DNA of 64,000 nucleotides from JAXMAZ01 sp046350115 (GCA_046350115.1 JAXMAZ010000002.1:248001-312000), one strand, 5' to 3'. Counted from the first letter of the stretch, positions 53,139 to 61,934 are shown. Notes: generated by a model not told the origin, from the letters alone. Translations and numbers: made by a program.

Positions 53139-53480
53139 TCAGCGGGTGAGTCGGGCCGGGACAACCGTCACCGACTCGACCAGCGCCGCCGTGGCCGGGG
53201 CGAGTTCCTGGGTCGCCCGGTCCGCCTCGCAGGCCCACACCACCTGCTGCTGGCGGATGGCGACGAACAGCGCTTCGAGGCACCGCCCCCGGAGCGTCAC
53301 CTCCTGCTCGGAGAAGAGGAGGATGATCCCGGACGACGGGTTGAACTCGGTCGGGTTCAGGGTGTGGTAGGCGAACACCGACTGGTCGCCGACGCGGAAT
53401 TGGATCTCGAGCATCGCCGGGAACACCCCGTACGTCTCGGGGAGCTCCCCCCGTCTCGGACCGCCATTCTGTCCGACCAA
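53139..53480 (-). CDS. Small conserved hypothetical protein, paralogue 1 (5' end uncertain)
   Basis: Frame with LPETYGVFPAMLEIQFRVGD, SSGIILLFSEQEVTLRGRCL, FVAIRQQQVVWACEADRA. The order of motifs (YGxxPML, GIxLxF, VxLRGRxL, W-x-x-EADRA) is shared with the protein at 53794-54189, so they are paralogues. No ATG precedes the conserved part; a TTG at 53480 or the internal ATG at 53414 are options, or the 5' end is lost. Function unknown. Confidence 0.55.
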   Translation of the reverse strand: MVGQNGGPRRGELPETYGVFPAMLEIQFRVGDQSVFAYHTLNPTEFNPSSGIILLFSEQEVTLRGRCLEALFVAIRQQQVVWACEADRATQELAPATAALVESVTVVPARLTR

Positions 53481-53793
53481 CCGTCCGAGTCCCCTGCCCT
53501 GCTCCGCCCTCGCCCTGTCAACCGTCAGTCATCTCCCCGCTGCTTCGCAATGGACGATGACCGGCTGCGACGGATACGACTGGTTCGTCTTCGACCAGAC
53601 CCGGGACCGGGTGACCGATCTCCACGATGAGGCGTTCACCAACGACCTACCTTCATCGACGGGTGAAGAGAGGATGTGCCATCCGACGTTGAGCACGCCC
53701 TGACGGTCCGATGGGCCCGTTGCGGAAGACCGTTGGCCCGTGCCAGCCGAGGTGGCGCGCCGGGAGTTCGCTGTCGGGTTGTTCCCGCGCGGG
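53481..53793. other. Intergenic stretch with a 48-codon ORF
   Basis: About 310 bases. A plus-strand ORF 53557-53703 (MTGCDGYDWFVFDQTRDRVT...) reads like a piece of protein rather than noise, but is too short and unmatched to call. Nothing else seen. Confidence 0.3.
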
Positions 53794-54189
53794 TCACCGC
53801 CGCCTCGACCCGACTTCGATCCGCTCGATGGCCGGCTCGTGGTCGGGGGCCGAGAGCCACGCCGCCCGGTCGGCCTCCCAGCACCAGCGGATGGCGTGGT
53901 CGGCGAGCAGGGCGAACAGCGGGAGCAGGTGCCGCCCCCGCAGGCACACCCGGGCGGCCTCGAACTCGAGCTCGATCCCGAGGGCCGGGTCGTAGGCCGC
54001 GGTCGTCAGCTCGAGGTACGGGTACGCCCGCCAGGAGCCGTCCCGGAACCTGAGCCGGAGCATGGGAATGACCTCCCCGTACCGGTCGGCCGTGGCGAAC
54101 GCCACGTACCCGTCCGTACAGATGGCGTGCGGCCCGGACGGCAGCGGCGGGAGCGGCGGCTCGGGCGCGGATACCGGGTCGGCGGTCAT
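53794..54189 (-). CDS. Small conserved hypothetical protein, paralogue 2
   Basis: 131 aa from ATG 54189, which overlaps the relaxase stop (ATGA), so it is co-translated with the relaxase. Conserved core: GYVAFATADRYGEVIPMLRL, YDPALGIELEFEAARVCLRG, RWCWEADRAAWLSAP. Complete, unlike paralogue 1 650 bases away. No known domain; its position suggests a plasmid accessory role. Confidence 0.6.
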   Translation of the reverse strand: MTADPVSAPEPPLPPLPSGPHAICTDGYVAFATADRYGEVIPMLRLRFRDGSWRAYPYLELTTAAYDPALGIELEFEAARVCLRGRHLLPLFALLADHAIRWCWEADRAAWLSAPDHEPAIERIEVGSRRR

Positions 54190-56108
54190 GGGGTCGGCCT
54201 CGGACTCGGGTGGCCGGGCCGGGCGGGCGACGGCCAGACCGGTGGCCCGCCCTCAATGCCCGCCCACGAGGCCGATCGCCGGCGGGCTTCCCAATGGTGG
54301 CGACTGCGGGTCTCGGCGATCGCGCTGCGGGCCGCCCGACCCGCCAGACCGGTCCGGGAGGTGGCTTCAGGGGAGGTCTCGTCAACCGGTCCCCCCGGGG
54401 TATGAGCCCGGCCCGCAGACCGCCCGGCCCAGCGGCCCCACTCCAGCCGGCCGGGCCGGGTGTGCTCACAGAGCACGGACAGCGGCGACCACCGGTCGGC
54501 TGGCCGACCCGATCGGCCGGCGGCCGCCAGGACCACCCGGGCGGAGACCCCCTCGGCCAGCCGGGCGAGGGCGGCGAGCGCGACCGGGCCGAGCGTCTCC
54601 GCCCGGTCCGCCCAGAGGACCGGATTCGGGGTGGCCGTTTGGGCCCGGGGCTCCGGCCCGGCTTGGTCGCCCGTCCCGGCTCCCGAGCGGCGGTCTCCGG
54701 ACACCCATCCGGCCCCCACCTCAACCGGTGGGGACATCCGTATCACCTCGTACCCCCGGGCCGTCAGCGCCCGGACACACGCGTCGGCGACCCCTGTGAT
54801 CCCCCCGCCCCAGCCGGCCGGGACGATGGTGACCCGGTCGGTCGACCGGAGGACGTGCCGGACGGCGGCCCGCTCGGGCGGCGGCAGCCCGGATGACGGT
54901 TCGGCGAGGCCCCGCCCGAGCGGCGGGCAGGCGCACCGGCCGTCCCGGGCGAACCGGACGGCCTGGGCTTCGGCAGTGAGCAGGTCGGCCGTGGTCGCCA
55001 CCCACTCCCCCCGGCACTCACGGGTGATTAGCCCGCGGCCGGCCAGGGTCTGACGGACCCTTTCCGGGGTGACGACGCCGACGCCCGCCCGGAGGGCCAC
55101 GGCCAGAGCCTGCCGGACCGGGACGACGGCCGCCCGGGAGAAGCACTGACGGAGGGCGGCGGTCACCCACTCGCGGCCCGTGTCCGCGCGGACGGAAGTC
55201 AACAAACCGGGGGGCGGGACGGCGGCCCGGACGGCGGCCCGGTCGGCGGCCGGCAGCCGGAGGGCCCAAACGGTCCGGAGGTCGTCGGGGGTGAACCCCA
55301 ACCGCTTGGCCGCCCGGGTCCGGGCCCCGAGGCGGGCCTTCACCGCGGGGTCGGTGACCCCGAGCGCCCGGGCCGCCCGCTCGACTTCGGCCGTCCGCCG
55401 GGAGAAGGCCCGGCGGACCGACGCCGGGATCCCGCCGAGCTCCCACCCGAACGGGGTCCGCTCGACCGCGAACCCGTGGCCGGCCAGGGTGTGCGCCAGC
55501 CGGGCGTGGAAGGCCGCCTGGTGGTACCCGATGTCCCGGTACACCCCACTCAGCTCCGCCGCCTTCCACTGGCCCTCGGCCGGATCCCGGGTCAGGTTGA
55601 ACAGGACGGCGTGGGCGTGCAGGTGGGGGTCCGGGATCCCGTCCACCGGCCGGGCGGTGGCGTGCAGGAATAGGGCCCAGGCCAGGTTCCCGGTCGCCCG
55701 GAGGTCGTCCCGCCCGCCGGCCCGCACCCGGGTCCGGGCGTCCCCCTCGAGCTCGGCCAGGGTGGCCCGGACGGCGGCGGCGAAGGCGGCCAGCACCCGC
55801 GGGTCGCCGGTCAGCCCATGCACCACGGACACCGACTTGGGCGGGTGGAACCCGAGGTCCCAGCCGGCCCGCCGGTCGGCCCGGGTGCGGGGGGTGAGCG
55901 GCTCGCCGGTCCGCGGGTGGCGGTTGCCGCACAGGGCCGCGAACGCCGGCGGGTCGGCCGTCCCGGCGAGCCCGAGCGCCGCGGCCGCCCGCCCGCCCCA
56001 CTCCCCGGCGGTCCGGCCGTCCGGCCCGGCCGGGCACTCCCCGCCCGCCCCCGGCCGGTAGTACCCCCGGGTGCCGGCCGTGTCGTGGCGGACGGTCAGC
56101 CGGAGCAT
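54186..56108 (-). CDS. MobF/TrwC-type relaxase with degenerate helicase domain
   Basis: 640 aa from ATG 56108. The relaxase domain (1-300) has the catalytic tyrosines in GTRGYY (16-17), FHPPKSVSVVHGLTG, and the metal-binding PHLHAHAVLFN (near 160). The following RecD-like part is eroded: where Walker A should be, near 430, stands PAGWGGGITG without the Lys, and the Walker B place reads VLWADRAETL instead of a D-E pair. So it can be expected to nick an origin of transfer but not to unwind DNA. The start overlaps the RepA end by 13 bases. TrwC proteins are usually near 1000 aa, so the C-terminus is short. Confidence 0.82.
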   Translation of the reverse strand: MLRLTVRHDTAGTRGYYRPGAGGECPAGPDGRTAGEWGGRAAAALGLAGTADPPAFAALCGNRHPRTGEPLTPRTRADRRAGWDLGFHPPKSVSVVHGLTGDPRVLAAFAAAVRATLAELEGDARTRVRAGGRDDLRATGNLAWALFLHATARPVDGIPDPHLHAHAVLFNLTRDPAEGQWKAAELSGVYRDIGYHQAAFHARLAHTLAGHGFAVERTPFGWELGGIPASVRRAFSRRTAEVERAARALGVTDPAVKARLGARTRAAKRLGFTPDDLRTVWALRLPAADRAAVRAAVPPPGLLTSVRADTGREWVTAALRQCFSRAAVVPVRQALAVALRAGVGVVTPERVRQTLAGRGLITRECRGEWVATTADLLTAEAQAVRFARDGRCACPPLGRGLAEPSSGLPPPERAAVRHVLRSTDRVTIVPAGWGGGITGVADACVRALTARGYEVIRMSPPVEVGAGWVSGDRRSGAGTGDQAGPEPRAQTATPNPVLWADRAETLGPVALAALARLAEGVSARVVLAAAGRSGRPADRWSPLSVLCEHTRPGRLEWGRWAGRSAGRAHTPGGPVDETSPEATSRTGLAGRAARSAIAETRSRHHWEARRRSASWAGIEGGPPVWPSPARPGHPSPRPTP

Positions 56109-57622
56109 CGGTCCCCGCCCCCGCCGTCCCGCCACTGTCCCCTCCCCCGCGCTGCCATCGCCAGACGTCTCCCCTCTCCCCCCCTGGCCGGGTTCGGCCG
56201 GTCCGACCCGGGCCGAACCCGCTCGAAGGGATCGATCAAAAGCCGCCGCCGGGCGGCCGCCCACAGGGCGCCCCGGGCGACCGCCCCGCCCTCGTAGTGC
56301 CGCCGGTGGAACGGCCGGGCGGCGGCCACCGCCTCCCGCTCGAACGCCGCCCGCCCCTCCTCCGGGAGGCCGGCCCAGAAGTGGTCGAACGCGGCCTCCG
56401 CCTCGCTCGGCGGCGGGGCGGTCGGACCCGGGCTGGGCGACGCGGGCGACGGTCGGTCGGCCGGTCGGCCGACCGGAGGCCCGGGGTCGGCCCGGGCGGC
56501 GTAGTCGTGGACGACGGCCGCGTACAGCCACCCGGCCCGGTTCCGGATCGCGCCCCCGGCCGCCCTCGCCTGCCGGTCGGCCAGCCGGAGGTTCCCCGCC
56601 ACCCGGGCCGCCGGGTACCGGTCGACCAGCCGCCGGGCCGCCCGCTCGGACAGCCCCCGGGCGACCAGCTCCCCGACCAGCGGCTCATCGGGCGTCCGGG
56701 CGGTGGCCCGGGCCGGCGCCGTTGCCCGGACGAACACCGCCCGCCACCCGCCCCGACCGGCCTTGACGAACCGGGCGGCGTCCGGCAGCGGGGCCAGGTA
56801 CCCCCTGCCCTCCAGCTCCCGGATGGCCGGCCGCAGCTTCCGCTTGAGCTCCGCGTTCGGGGCCGCCGCCGACAGCCCGACGTGGGCGCAGGCGAACGCC
56901 CGCAGGTCGAACTCCCACCGCCCGGTGTGGTAGAACCGCTTGTCCAGGAACCGGTACACCCGCTTGGCCACCGCCGACCCGAGGGACGTGTAGAACCCGA
57001 AGTCCAGGGCCTTCAGGTACCCGGCCTTGAAGCTGTCGAACACCGTCTGGTTCCAGACGAAGCTGGACAGGGCCAGCTCACCGGACCCGGCCGCCCTCCG
57101 GCGGGCCAGCCGCTCCCGGTCGAACACCGTCACCTGGTCCAGCACGTGCAGGGTCTCGGTCACCCAGCACCGCTCGGCCTTCGACCACCAGGCCTTCCGG
57201 TACTGGAGGGTGGTGCCGGCCCAGCGGTTCAAGGACTCCTCGACCCGCTTGTACGACTTCGACTCGTCCCGCCAGCCGAGCAGCTTGATGAGCCCGTACC
57301 GGGAGAAGTGCACCTTGCGGTCGGCGAACCCGGCCCGGGCGGTCAGCTGGAGGAGGCCGAGCAGCACCTCGTCGTCCAGGGCGGTCGGCAGGCCGAACCG
57401 GTCGGCCGCGGTGACGACGAGCGTCCGGGCCACCGTCCGGCCGGTCGACGGGTCGTCGATCTGGTCGGCGAACTCGAGCGTCTTCTGCCCGGCCGGGGCG
57501 GTGTCGGCCAGGGCGGCGAGCGGGAACTCGGCGAAGTTCATCTCGTCCAGGTAGCGGAACGGCGGGCGACCGGTCCCGGCCGCGTGCGCGGTCTCCCCGT
57601 CAGTGCCCATCCCCTGCCCCAC
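56096..57622 (-). CDS. repA: Plasmid replication initiator RepA (PF10134-like)
   Basis: 508 aa. The N-terminal half matches the replication initiator protein A family: FRYLDEMNFAEFPLAALADT, LPTALDDEVLLGLLQLTARA, FSRYGLIKLLGWRDESKSYK, LNRWAGTTLQYRKAWWSK, YLKALDFGFYTSLGSAVAKR. Two winged-helix-like segments are implied. The C-terminal 200 residues are a proline-rich linker and a helical tail. The iteron cluster at 57730-57970 lies about 110 bases upstream of its start, the classic Rep-iteron layout. It overlaps the relaxase gene. The organism may keep it on a plasmid or as an integrated copy. Confidence 0.85.
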   Translation of the reverse strand: MGQGMGTDGETAHAAGTGRPPFRYLDEMNFAEFPLAALADTAPAGQKTLEFADQIDDPSTGRTVARTLVVTAADRFGLPTALDDEVLLGLLQLTARAGFADRKVHFSRYGLIKLLGWRDESKSYKRVEESLNRWAGTTLQYRKAWWSKAERCWVTETLHVLDQVTVFDRERLARRRAAGSGELALSSFVWNQTVFDSFKAGYLKALDFGFYTSLGSAVAKRVYRFLDKRFYHTGRWEFDLRAFACAHVGLSAAAPNAELKRKLRPAIRELEGRGYLAPLPDAARFVKAGRGGWRAVFVRATAPARATARTPDEPLVGELVARGLSERAARRLVDRYPAARVAGNLRLADRQARAAGGAIRNRAGWLYAAVVHDYAARADPGPPVGRPADRPSPASPSPGPTAPPPSEAEAAFDHFWAGLPEEGRAAFEREAVAAARPFHRRHYEGGAVARGALWAAARRRLLIDPFERVRPGSDRPNPARGGEGRRLAMAARGRGQWRDGGGGDRCSG

Positions 57623-57729
57623 GGAAAATAAAGACCCTCACCCCAGTTGGTGTAGTTTTGATCAGAGTTAAATGAACACAGTTGCTGGACGGAATGCCGA
57701 ATGGGATCGACCGGTTACGGCCCGGTCGG

Positions 57730-57970
57730 GTGGCCCGAATCCCGGTAGCCGGGGCCGGAGCGTGGCCGGAATCCCGGTAGCCTGTGGCCGAACGCCCGGT
57801 ATCCGTGTGGCCCCATTCCCGGTCGGGGTGTGGCCCGATTCCCGGTATCCGGCCGGCCGCCCGCGCCCGCCCGGAGGGGAGATGCCGGGAGACCGCGGTC
57901 ATCGGCCGCCCCGAGGGACTGATTCGTGAGCCGGGTGTCGCCCCGAGGTGTGGCCCCAATCCCGGTAGCC
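57730..57970. repeat. Six 21-bp iterons of a plasmid replication origin
   Basis: Direct repeats with the form GTGGCCCGAATCCCGGTAGCC start at 57730, 57762, 57784, 57807, 57830 and 57950. Four are spaced 22-23 bases, two helical turns, as in iteron plasmids. Copies 1, 2 and 6 differ by one or two bases; copies 3 and 4 are the most divergent. They lie directly upstream of repA and are the likely RepA binding sites for initiation and copy control. Confidence 0.85.
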
Positions 57971-58266
57971 GTCGGTCGCCGGCCACCGGCCGGTCGGACG
58001 CCGGTGGGGGCCGGCCGTCACAGCCAGTGCCCCCGCGTCGGGCGGACGAATCAATCTCAAGCGTGTGGGCGGTCTCTCTCGCGGACATGACGTAGCGGGC
58101 CAGGTTTAACTCGGTTGTAGCATCTACCAGCCCCGCCCGGCCGTGTCACCAAAAAAATCATCCCGGCGTCCCGGCCGTCCGGGGGTCCGGGGGACTAGAC
58201 GCCGGATCCTGGACATCGGACGCGGACGGCCACCGGGTGAGGGGTCGCCGTCCCAGTCCGTCCGCT

Positions 58267-58854
58267 CCGGACCTCCGGCCCTCGCCGAGCCGACGGTCCG
58301 GGACTCCGGCCCTCCGGGGCACGCCCCTCGTGTTCACCCATCCCCCGGTCCGCTCACCCGGCCGTCCGGAGGTCCGGAGTCCCGGACCGTCGACCGGTCG
58401 CCGCGCCACAGGGGCGGCCGTCGGACAGTCGCCCCTCGAGCCGTAGGTCGGGGGACCACGAGTCCGGTGCCCAGACGGCGATTAAGGCCCCTCACAGCCC
58501 CGTGGCGGGCCGGACGGCGGTGGGGGTCGGGGTGAGGTCGGGGTGGTCCGCTCTGTGCCGTCCTGGGCCGACTGTCCGAGGGCCGAGACCCGAGTCCCGT
58601 GGACCCACCCGGCCCGGACCGGGCGGTGTGCCCCGGGGGACCGGGGGAGCGGCCCGGGTTCAACACGCCTGGGCGGTGCCCCGGAGGGCCGGAGCTCCGG
58701 ATGCTCCGGCCGCTTTGAGTACCCCCGGACCTCCGGCCCACGCCCCGAACCGCCGGCGGCGGCCGCCGGCGGTTGGTTCCCTGCCCAGAGCCGGTCGAGC
58801 GGGCCGTGACGGGCGGCCGCACTTTGGGGCTTGCCCGGGCCGCCGGACCTCCGG
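58267..58854. repeat. Dispersed CCGGACCTCCGG elements, possible partition site
   Basis: The 12-mer CCGGACCTCCGG occurs at 58267-58278, 58725-58736 and 58843-58854 and inverted (CCGGAGGTCCGG) at 58366-58377, plus near matches around 58175. The last copy lies 43 bases before the parA start. Such repeats next to parA often form the centromere; here it could also be an operator. Confidence 0.45.
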
Positions 58855-58897
58855 GATACTCCGACCGATGGAATAATTTTTGTGAGGTCACTTTCGT

Positions 58898-59869
58898 ATG
58901 CGCTTTCGGGACACCCAGGTCATCGTGTTCGCCAACCAGAAGGGGGGGTGCGGGAAGTCCAGCACCACCGTGTCCACCGCCGCAGCATTCGCCGCCCTCG
59001 GGTACACCGCCTGCGTCGTCGACACCGACCCCCAGTGCAACGCCACCGAGACCCTCGGGGTCGACCCGGACGACGCCGTCCGGGCCGGCCGGTTCACCCT
59101 GGCCGACGCCTACCTCAACCGGGTCCCGGCCGACCGGATCGCCGTGGTGCCGGACGGCCGGTTCGGCGGCCGGGTGGGGGTCGTCCCCGGCCACCGGGCC
59201 CTGTCGTCCGTCGCCGCCCGGCTGGACGCGGAGGTGCTCCGGCTCCTGGCCGACGGCGGGGCGGGGGACCTGGACGGGGAGGACCTCCGGAAGGAGCACC
59301 GGGGGCGGCTGCGGGCGTCGGTCGCCGCCCTCCGCGGGGCGTACGACGTGGTCCTCATCGACACCCCGCCGACCCTCGACTTCCTCATGACCTCGGCCCT
59401 CATCGCGGCCGACTGGTACGTCGTCCCGTGCTTCCCGAGCGGGTACGACCTGCGGGGGCTGGAGACCCTGACCCGGACGGTCGACAAGGTGCGGAAGCAG
59501 TACAACCCGGGGCTCGCCCTGGCCGGGGTGCTGCTCGGCAACTACGACCGGCGGGCGGCCCTCGACCGGCAGGTGCACGACCTCCTGCGGGACCGGTTCA
59601 CCCCGGCCCTGGTGTTCGGGACGGCCATCGGCCGGAGCGTCCGGTACCGGGAGGCGGCGATGGGCCGGGTGACCATCTTCGAGCACCCGGACGGGGCCGG
59701 GCCGGCGGCCGAGTATACGGCCCTCGTGAAGGAGCTCATCAACCGGGGGGCGAAGGGGGCGTTCGGGGCCACCCTGAACCCGCTCCCGGACCCGGCCGCC
59801 GTCGACCGAGTGGTCGGCCCGGACCCGACGGACGCCGCCGGCCCGGGGGAGGAGGTGACCCGTGGGTAA
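58898..59869 (+). CDS. parA: ParA partition ATPase
   Basis: 323 aa. Deviant Walker A FANQKGGCGKSSTT (Lys15, Lys20), Walker A' CVVDTDPQCNATETLG and Walker B VVLIDTPPTLDFLM show a ParA/Soj ATPase. It has no N-terminal HTH, as in type Ib plasmid ParA proteins. It would move plasmid copies through a nucleoid gradient together with a DNA-binding partner. The downstream gene overlaps by eight bases and is the natural candidate. The preceding repeats could be the centromere. Confidence 0.92.
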   Translation: MRFRDTQVIVFANQKGGCGKSSTTVSTAAAFAALGYTACVVDTDPQCNATETLGVDPDDAVRAGRFTLADAYLNRVPADRIAVVPDGRFGGRVGVVPGHRALSSVAARLDAEVLRLLADGGAGDLDGEDLRKEHRGRLRASVAALRGAYDVVLIDTPPTLDFLMTSALIAADWYVVPCFPSGYDLRGLETLTRTVDKVRKQYNPGLALAGVLLGNYDRRAALDRQVHDLLRDRFTPALVFGTAIGRSVRYREAAMGRVTIFEHPDGAGPAAEYTALVKELINRGAKGAFGATLNPLPDPAAVDRVVGPDPTDAAGPGEEVTRG

Positions 59870-60434
59870 GTTCAGGCCGGGCATCCCCGACGGGTTCGCC
59901 CTCGATGTCGTCCCGGTGGCTGACCTCGGCGACTACCTGGACGAGACGGCGCCGGCGGCGCCGAACCACGAGCGCGCGGGGGTGAGGGGAGGGCGGCCGG
60001 CCCGGGCGATCGGCGAGAGCCCGCCGCCTGCAGTGACCACGGCCCGCCCCGATCCCGGCCGGCCAGACGCCCGTGCCTCTGATCCGGGCGATCCGGACGT
60101 GAGGACCGACCGGCGGAAGGCCCCCCGGCGGGAGATCACCATGACCCCCGAGGCCCTCCGCATGTCGGACGACCTGCTCGCCCTCGTCCGGTCCGGGTCC
60201 GGGCAGCGTGACACGACGGCCAGCGAGTTGTTCCACGCCCTGGTCCTGTTGGCGTACGAGGCCCGGGCCGGGCTCGACCCGCACGCCCTGCCGAAGCGGG
60301 GTCAGTGGGGGACGCCGACCGCCCGGGCGTACCCCCGGGCGCTCACGGCCGCCCTGCTCGCCGCCCTCCTCCGGGTCCACCGGCCGGACGCGAGCGGTAC
60401 AGGGGGCATCGGCCCTCGGGCGACGCCGTCGTAA
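59862..60434 (+). CDS. Putative partition partner (ParB/ParG-like role)
   Basis: 190 aa from GTG 59862, behind a strong ribosome site (GGGGGAGGAGG). Residues 1-80 are disordered and Pro/Arg-rich; from about 85 comes REITMTPEALRMSDDLLALV, RSGSGQRDTTASELFHALVL, a strand-helix-helix pattern compatible with a ribbon-helix-helix DNA-binding dimer. No ParB CTP-binding motifs. The eight-base overlap with parA is the main reason for the role; the fold is a guess from pattern. Confidence 0.5.
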   Translation: MGKFRPGIPDGFALDVVPVADLGDYLDETAPAAPNHERAGVRGGRPARAIGESPPPAVTTARPDPGRPDARASDPGDPDVRTDRRKAPRREITMTPEALRMSDDLLALVRSGSGQRDTTASELFHALVLLAYEARAGLDPHALPKRGQWGTPTARAYPRALTAALLAALLRVHRPDASGTGGIGPRATPS

Positions 60435-60541
60435 GCGGCGGCCGCCCCCCCGGGCCGTGCGAGCCCGAAAATCGCCCCAACCGACATCGCGCTCCGGGCC
60501 GGTTCGCGCTCTGATGCGGTCGGAGACCGGAGGGCCGGGTC

Positions 60542-60766
60542 ATGGGCGCGTGCGTCTACTGTCTGCGGCGGGGCCACTTCCACGCCTGCCGGTGCGAGCC
60601 CGAGCAGTGCCGCGCGTGCGGGCTGTATGTGACGCACTGCTGGTGCCTGGGGTTGACCCTGCGACCGGTGTGGGAGCGGCTGGCGGCGGCAGACCCGGAG
60701 GGCGGGCTGGACGTGCCGGACGTGTCTAGACCGCCGCCCCGACCGGGTGCTACGGTCGGCGGATGA
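60542..60766 (+). CDS. Small Cys-rich (zinc-ribbon-like) protein
   Basis: 74 aa. Nine Cys in the first 40 residues: CVYCLRRGHFHACRCEPEQC then RACGLYVTHCWC, with two His, an obvious metal-binding knuckle pattern. The rest is Pro-rich. ATG 60542. The stop overlaps the start of the next gene (ATGA). It may be a DNA- or RNA-binding adaptor. Unknown family. Confidence 0.6.
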   Translation: MGACVYCLRRGHFHACRCEPEQCRACGLYVTHCWCLGLTLRPVWERLAAADPEGGLDVPDVSRPPPRPGATVGG

Positions 60767-61398
60767 CCGACCCCACGACGACCAACACCGCCTCCCCCCC
60801 TCCCGCCCCCGACCGGGGCGAGATCGCCGCCACTGCAAGGACCTACCTGGCCGACCTCGACCGGGTCCTCCCCAAGGACGGGGACGAGCTCCGGATCGTC
60901 GACCGGGAGCGGGGGTGGGTGGAGGCCATCCGCCACTTTGTCACCGACGGCTTGCTCACACCCGCCGGGCTTGAAGAGGCCTGGAAGATCCTGGCGGCCG
61001 GCGGCGAGTGGCTCCGGGAGCTGAAAGCGGAGGAGCCCGGGGGGCCGCCCGCGGCCGAGAGTATACCGCCCAACGTCCCGCTGTGGAGGGTGGCCGAGGC
61101 CCACTGCGTCATCCAGAAGTACTTCGCGGCCGACTTCCTGGCCAGCGCCTGGTACAAGCTGGCCCCGCTCCCGACCGGCCAGTGGGCGGTCCAGTACGGG
61201 GCCTGGTGCCAGGGGGTGGGCACGGTGGACCAGTTGTGGGCGCTGAAGGACAGCCGGGCCGCCTGCGTGTGGGCGTTCCTGACGGCGGTAACGGGGCTGT
61301 TGGAGAAGGATCTTCCGAGGCCGCTCGGCCGGGTCCAAGAGAAGGCCCGGCGGAAGCTGGTGGAGAAGCTCCGGCGGCACGGGGAGGAGGTGGGGTGA
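60763..61398 (+). CDS. Hypothetical protein, 211 aa
   Basis: Starts MTDPTTTNTASPPPAPDRGE at the ATGA overlap with the Cys-rich gene, so co-translated. The body is mostly helical: EIAATARTYLADLDRVL, GLEEAWKILAAGGEWLRELK, VIQKYFAADFLASAWYKL, and a basic tail RVQEKARRKLVEKLRRHGEE. No signal or membrane helix. Not recognised. As part of the par-distal cluster it may be plasmid cargo. Confidence 0.6.
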   Translation: MTDPTTTNTASPPPAPDRGEIAATARTYLADLDRVLPKDGDELRIVDRERGWVEAIRHFVTDGLLTPAGLEEAWKILAAGGEWLRELKAEEPGGPPAAESIPPNVPLWRVAEAHCVIQKYFAADFLASAWYKLAPLPTGQWAVQYGAWCQGVGTVDQLWALKDSRAACVWAFLTAVTGLLEKDLPRPLGRVQEKARRKLVEKLRRHGEEVG

Positions 61399-61550
61399 CG
61401 AGCCGTAACTTTTGCCAGCCTCTCCGCCCCACTTGACTCCAGCCGCCCCACCCGGGACGATGTCGGCCAATATCCCACGACATCGCCAGGCCCGTTTTCC
61501 AGGTCGGCGACCGGGTCCGCCATCGGGACGCCCCGGCCCTCGTCTTCGAG

Positions 61551-61934
61551 GTGGTCGAGATCCTGACGGCCGCACCGCCCACCGGCCGCTACCTGCACCT
61601 CTACAAGTGCAAGGCCATGTCCGGGCAAGACCGCCGCAAGCACCACCTGTACGACCACACCGTCCTGACGCCGCTGTCGCCCGCCGCGCCAGGCCTCGAA
61701 ATCCCGCCGATCCCGCCGGAGCTGGACCTGCCCGTCCGGGCGCTCGTCCGTTCGGCCGCCTTCCTGGAAGCCGTCGAGGTGGCGATGGCCGAGGGGATGA
61801 CGTTCCGGGAGGTAGCCGATGGCCGGCTGGACCTTCTGGAGATGGCGAGCAAGAGTATCGAGGCTTGGCAGAACCATTTGGGGATCGAGATCGGCGGTGG
61901 TGACAAGAGACCCTGGCGGCGTAGCGCCCGATAA
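61551..61934 (+). CDS. Hypothetical protein, 127 aa
   Basis: From GTG 61551: VEILTAAPPTGRYLHLYKCK, LYDHTVLTPLSP, a long helix VRALVRSAAFLEAVEVAMAE, then GMTFREVADGRLDLLEMASK. The same frame is open upstream to a TGA near 61435 and reads FQVGDRVRHRDAPALVFEV, which looks like a small beta-barrel start, so a non-ATG start further upstream is likely. It follows the 211-aa gene by about 150 bases. Function unknown. Confidence 0.5.
   Translation: MVEILTAAPPTGRYLHLYKCKAMSGQDRRKHHLYDHTVLTPLSPAAPGLEIPPIPPELDLPVRALVRSAAFLEAVEVAMAEGMTFREVADGRLDLLEMASKSIEAWQNHLGIEIGGGDKRPWRRSAR

Larger units (their letters stand above)
57623..58897. other. Origin and partition region without genes
   Basis: 1.27 kb between repA and parA, divergent. 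It holds the iterons (57730-57970) and several CCGGACCTCCGG elements (58267-58854). Open frames here are Arg/Pro/Gly-rich shadows. An AT-rich patch at 57620-57680 next to repA (AAAATAAAGA, TAGTTTTGATCAGAGTTAAATG) may be the melting site or the repA promoter. Confidence 0.6.

Noticed and set aside
53557..53703. 48-codon ORF MTGCDGYDWFVF... between the two paralogues
   Set aside because: Protein-like flavour but no partner, no clear ribosome site and no known match; mentioned only in the intergenic entry.
58143..58860. Small genes in the repA-parA interval
   Set aside because: The frames are Arg/Gly/Pro-rich, overlap each other on both strands and lack ribosome sites; the region is better explained as origin and partition DNA.
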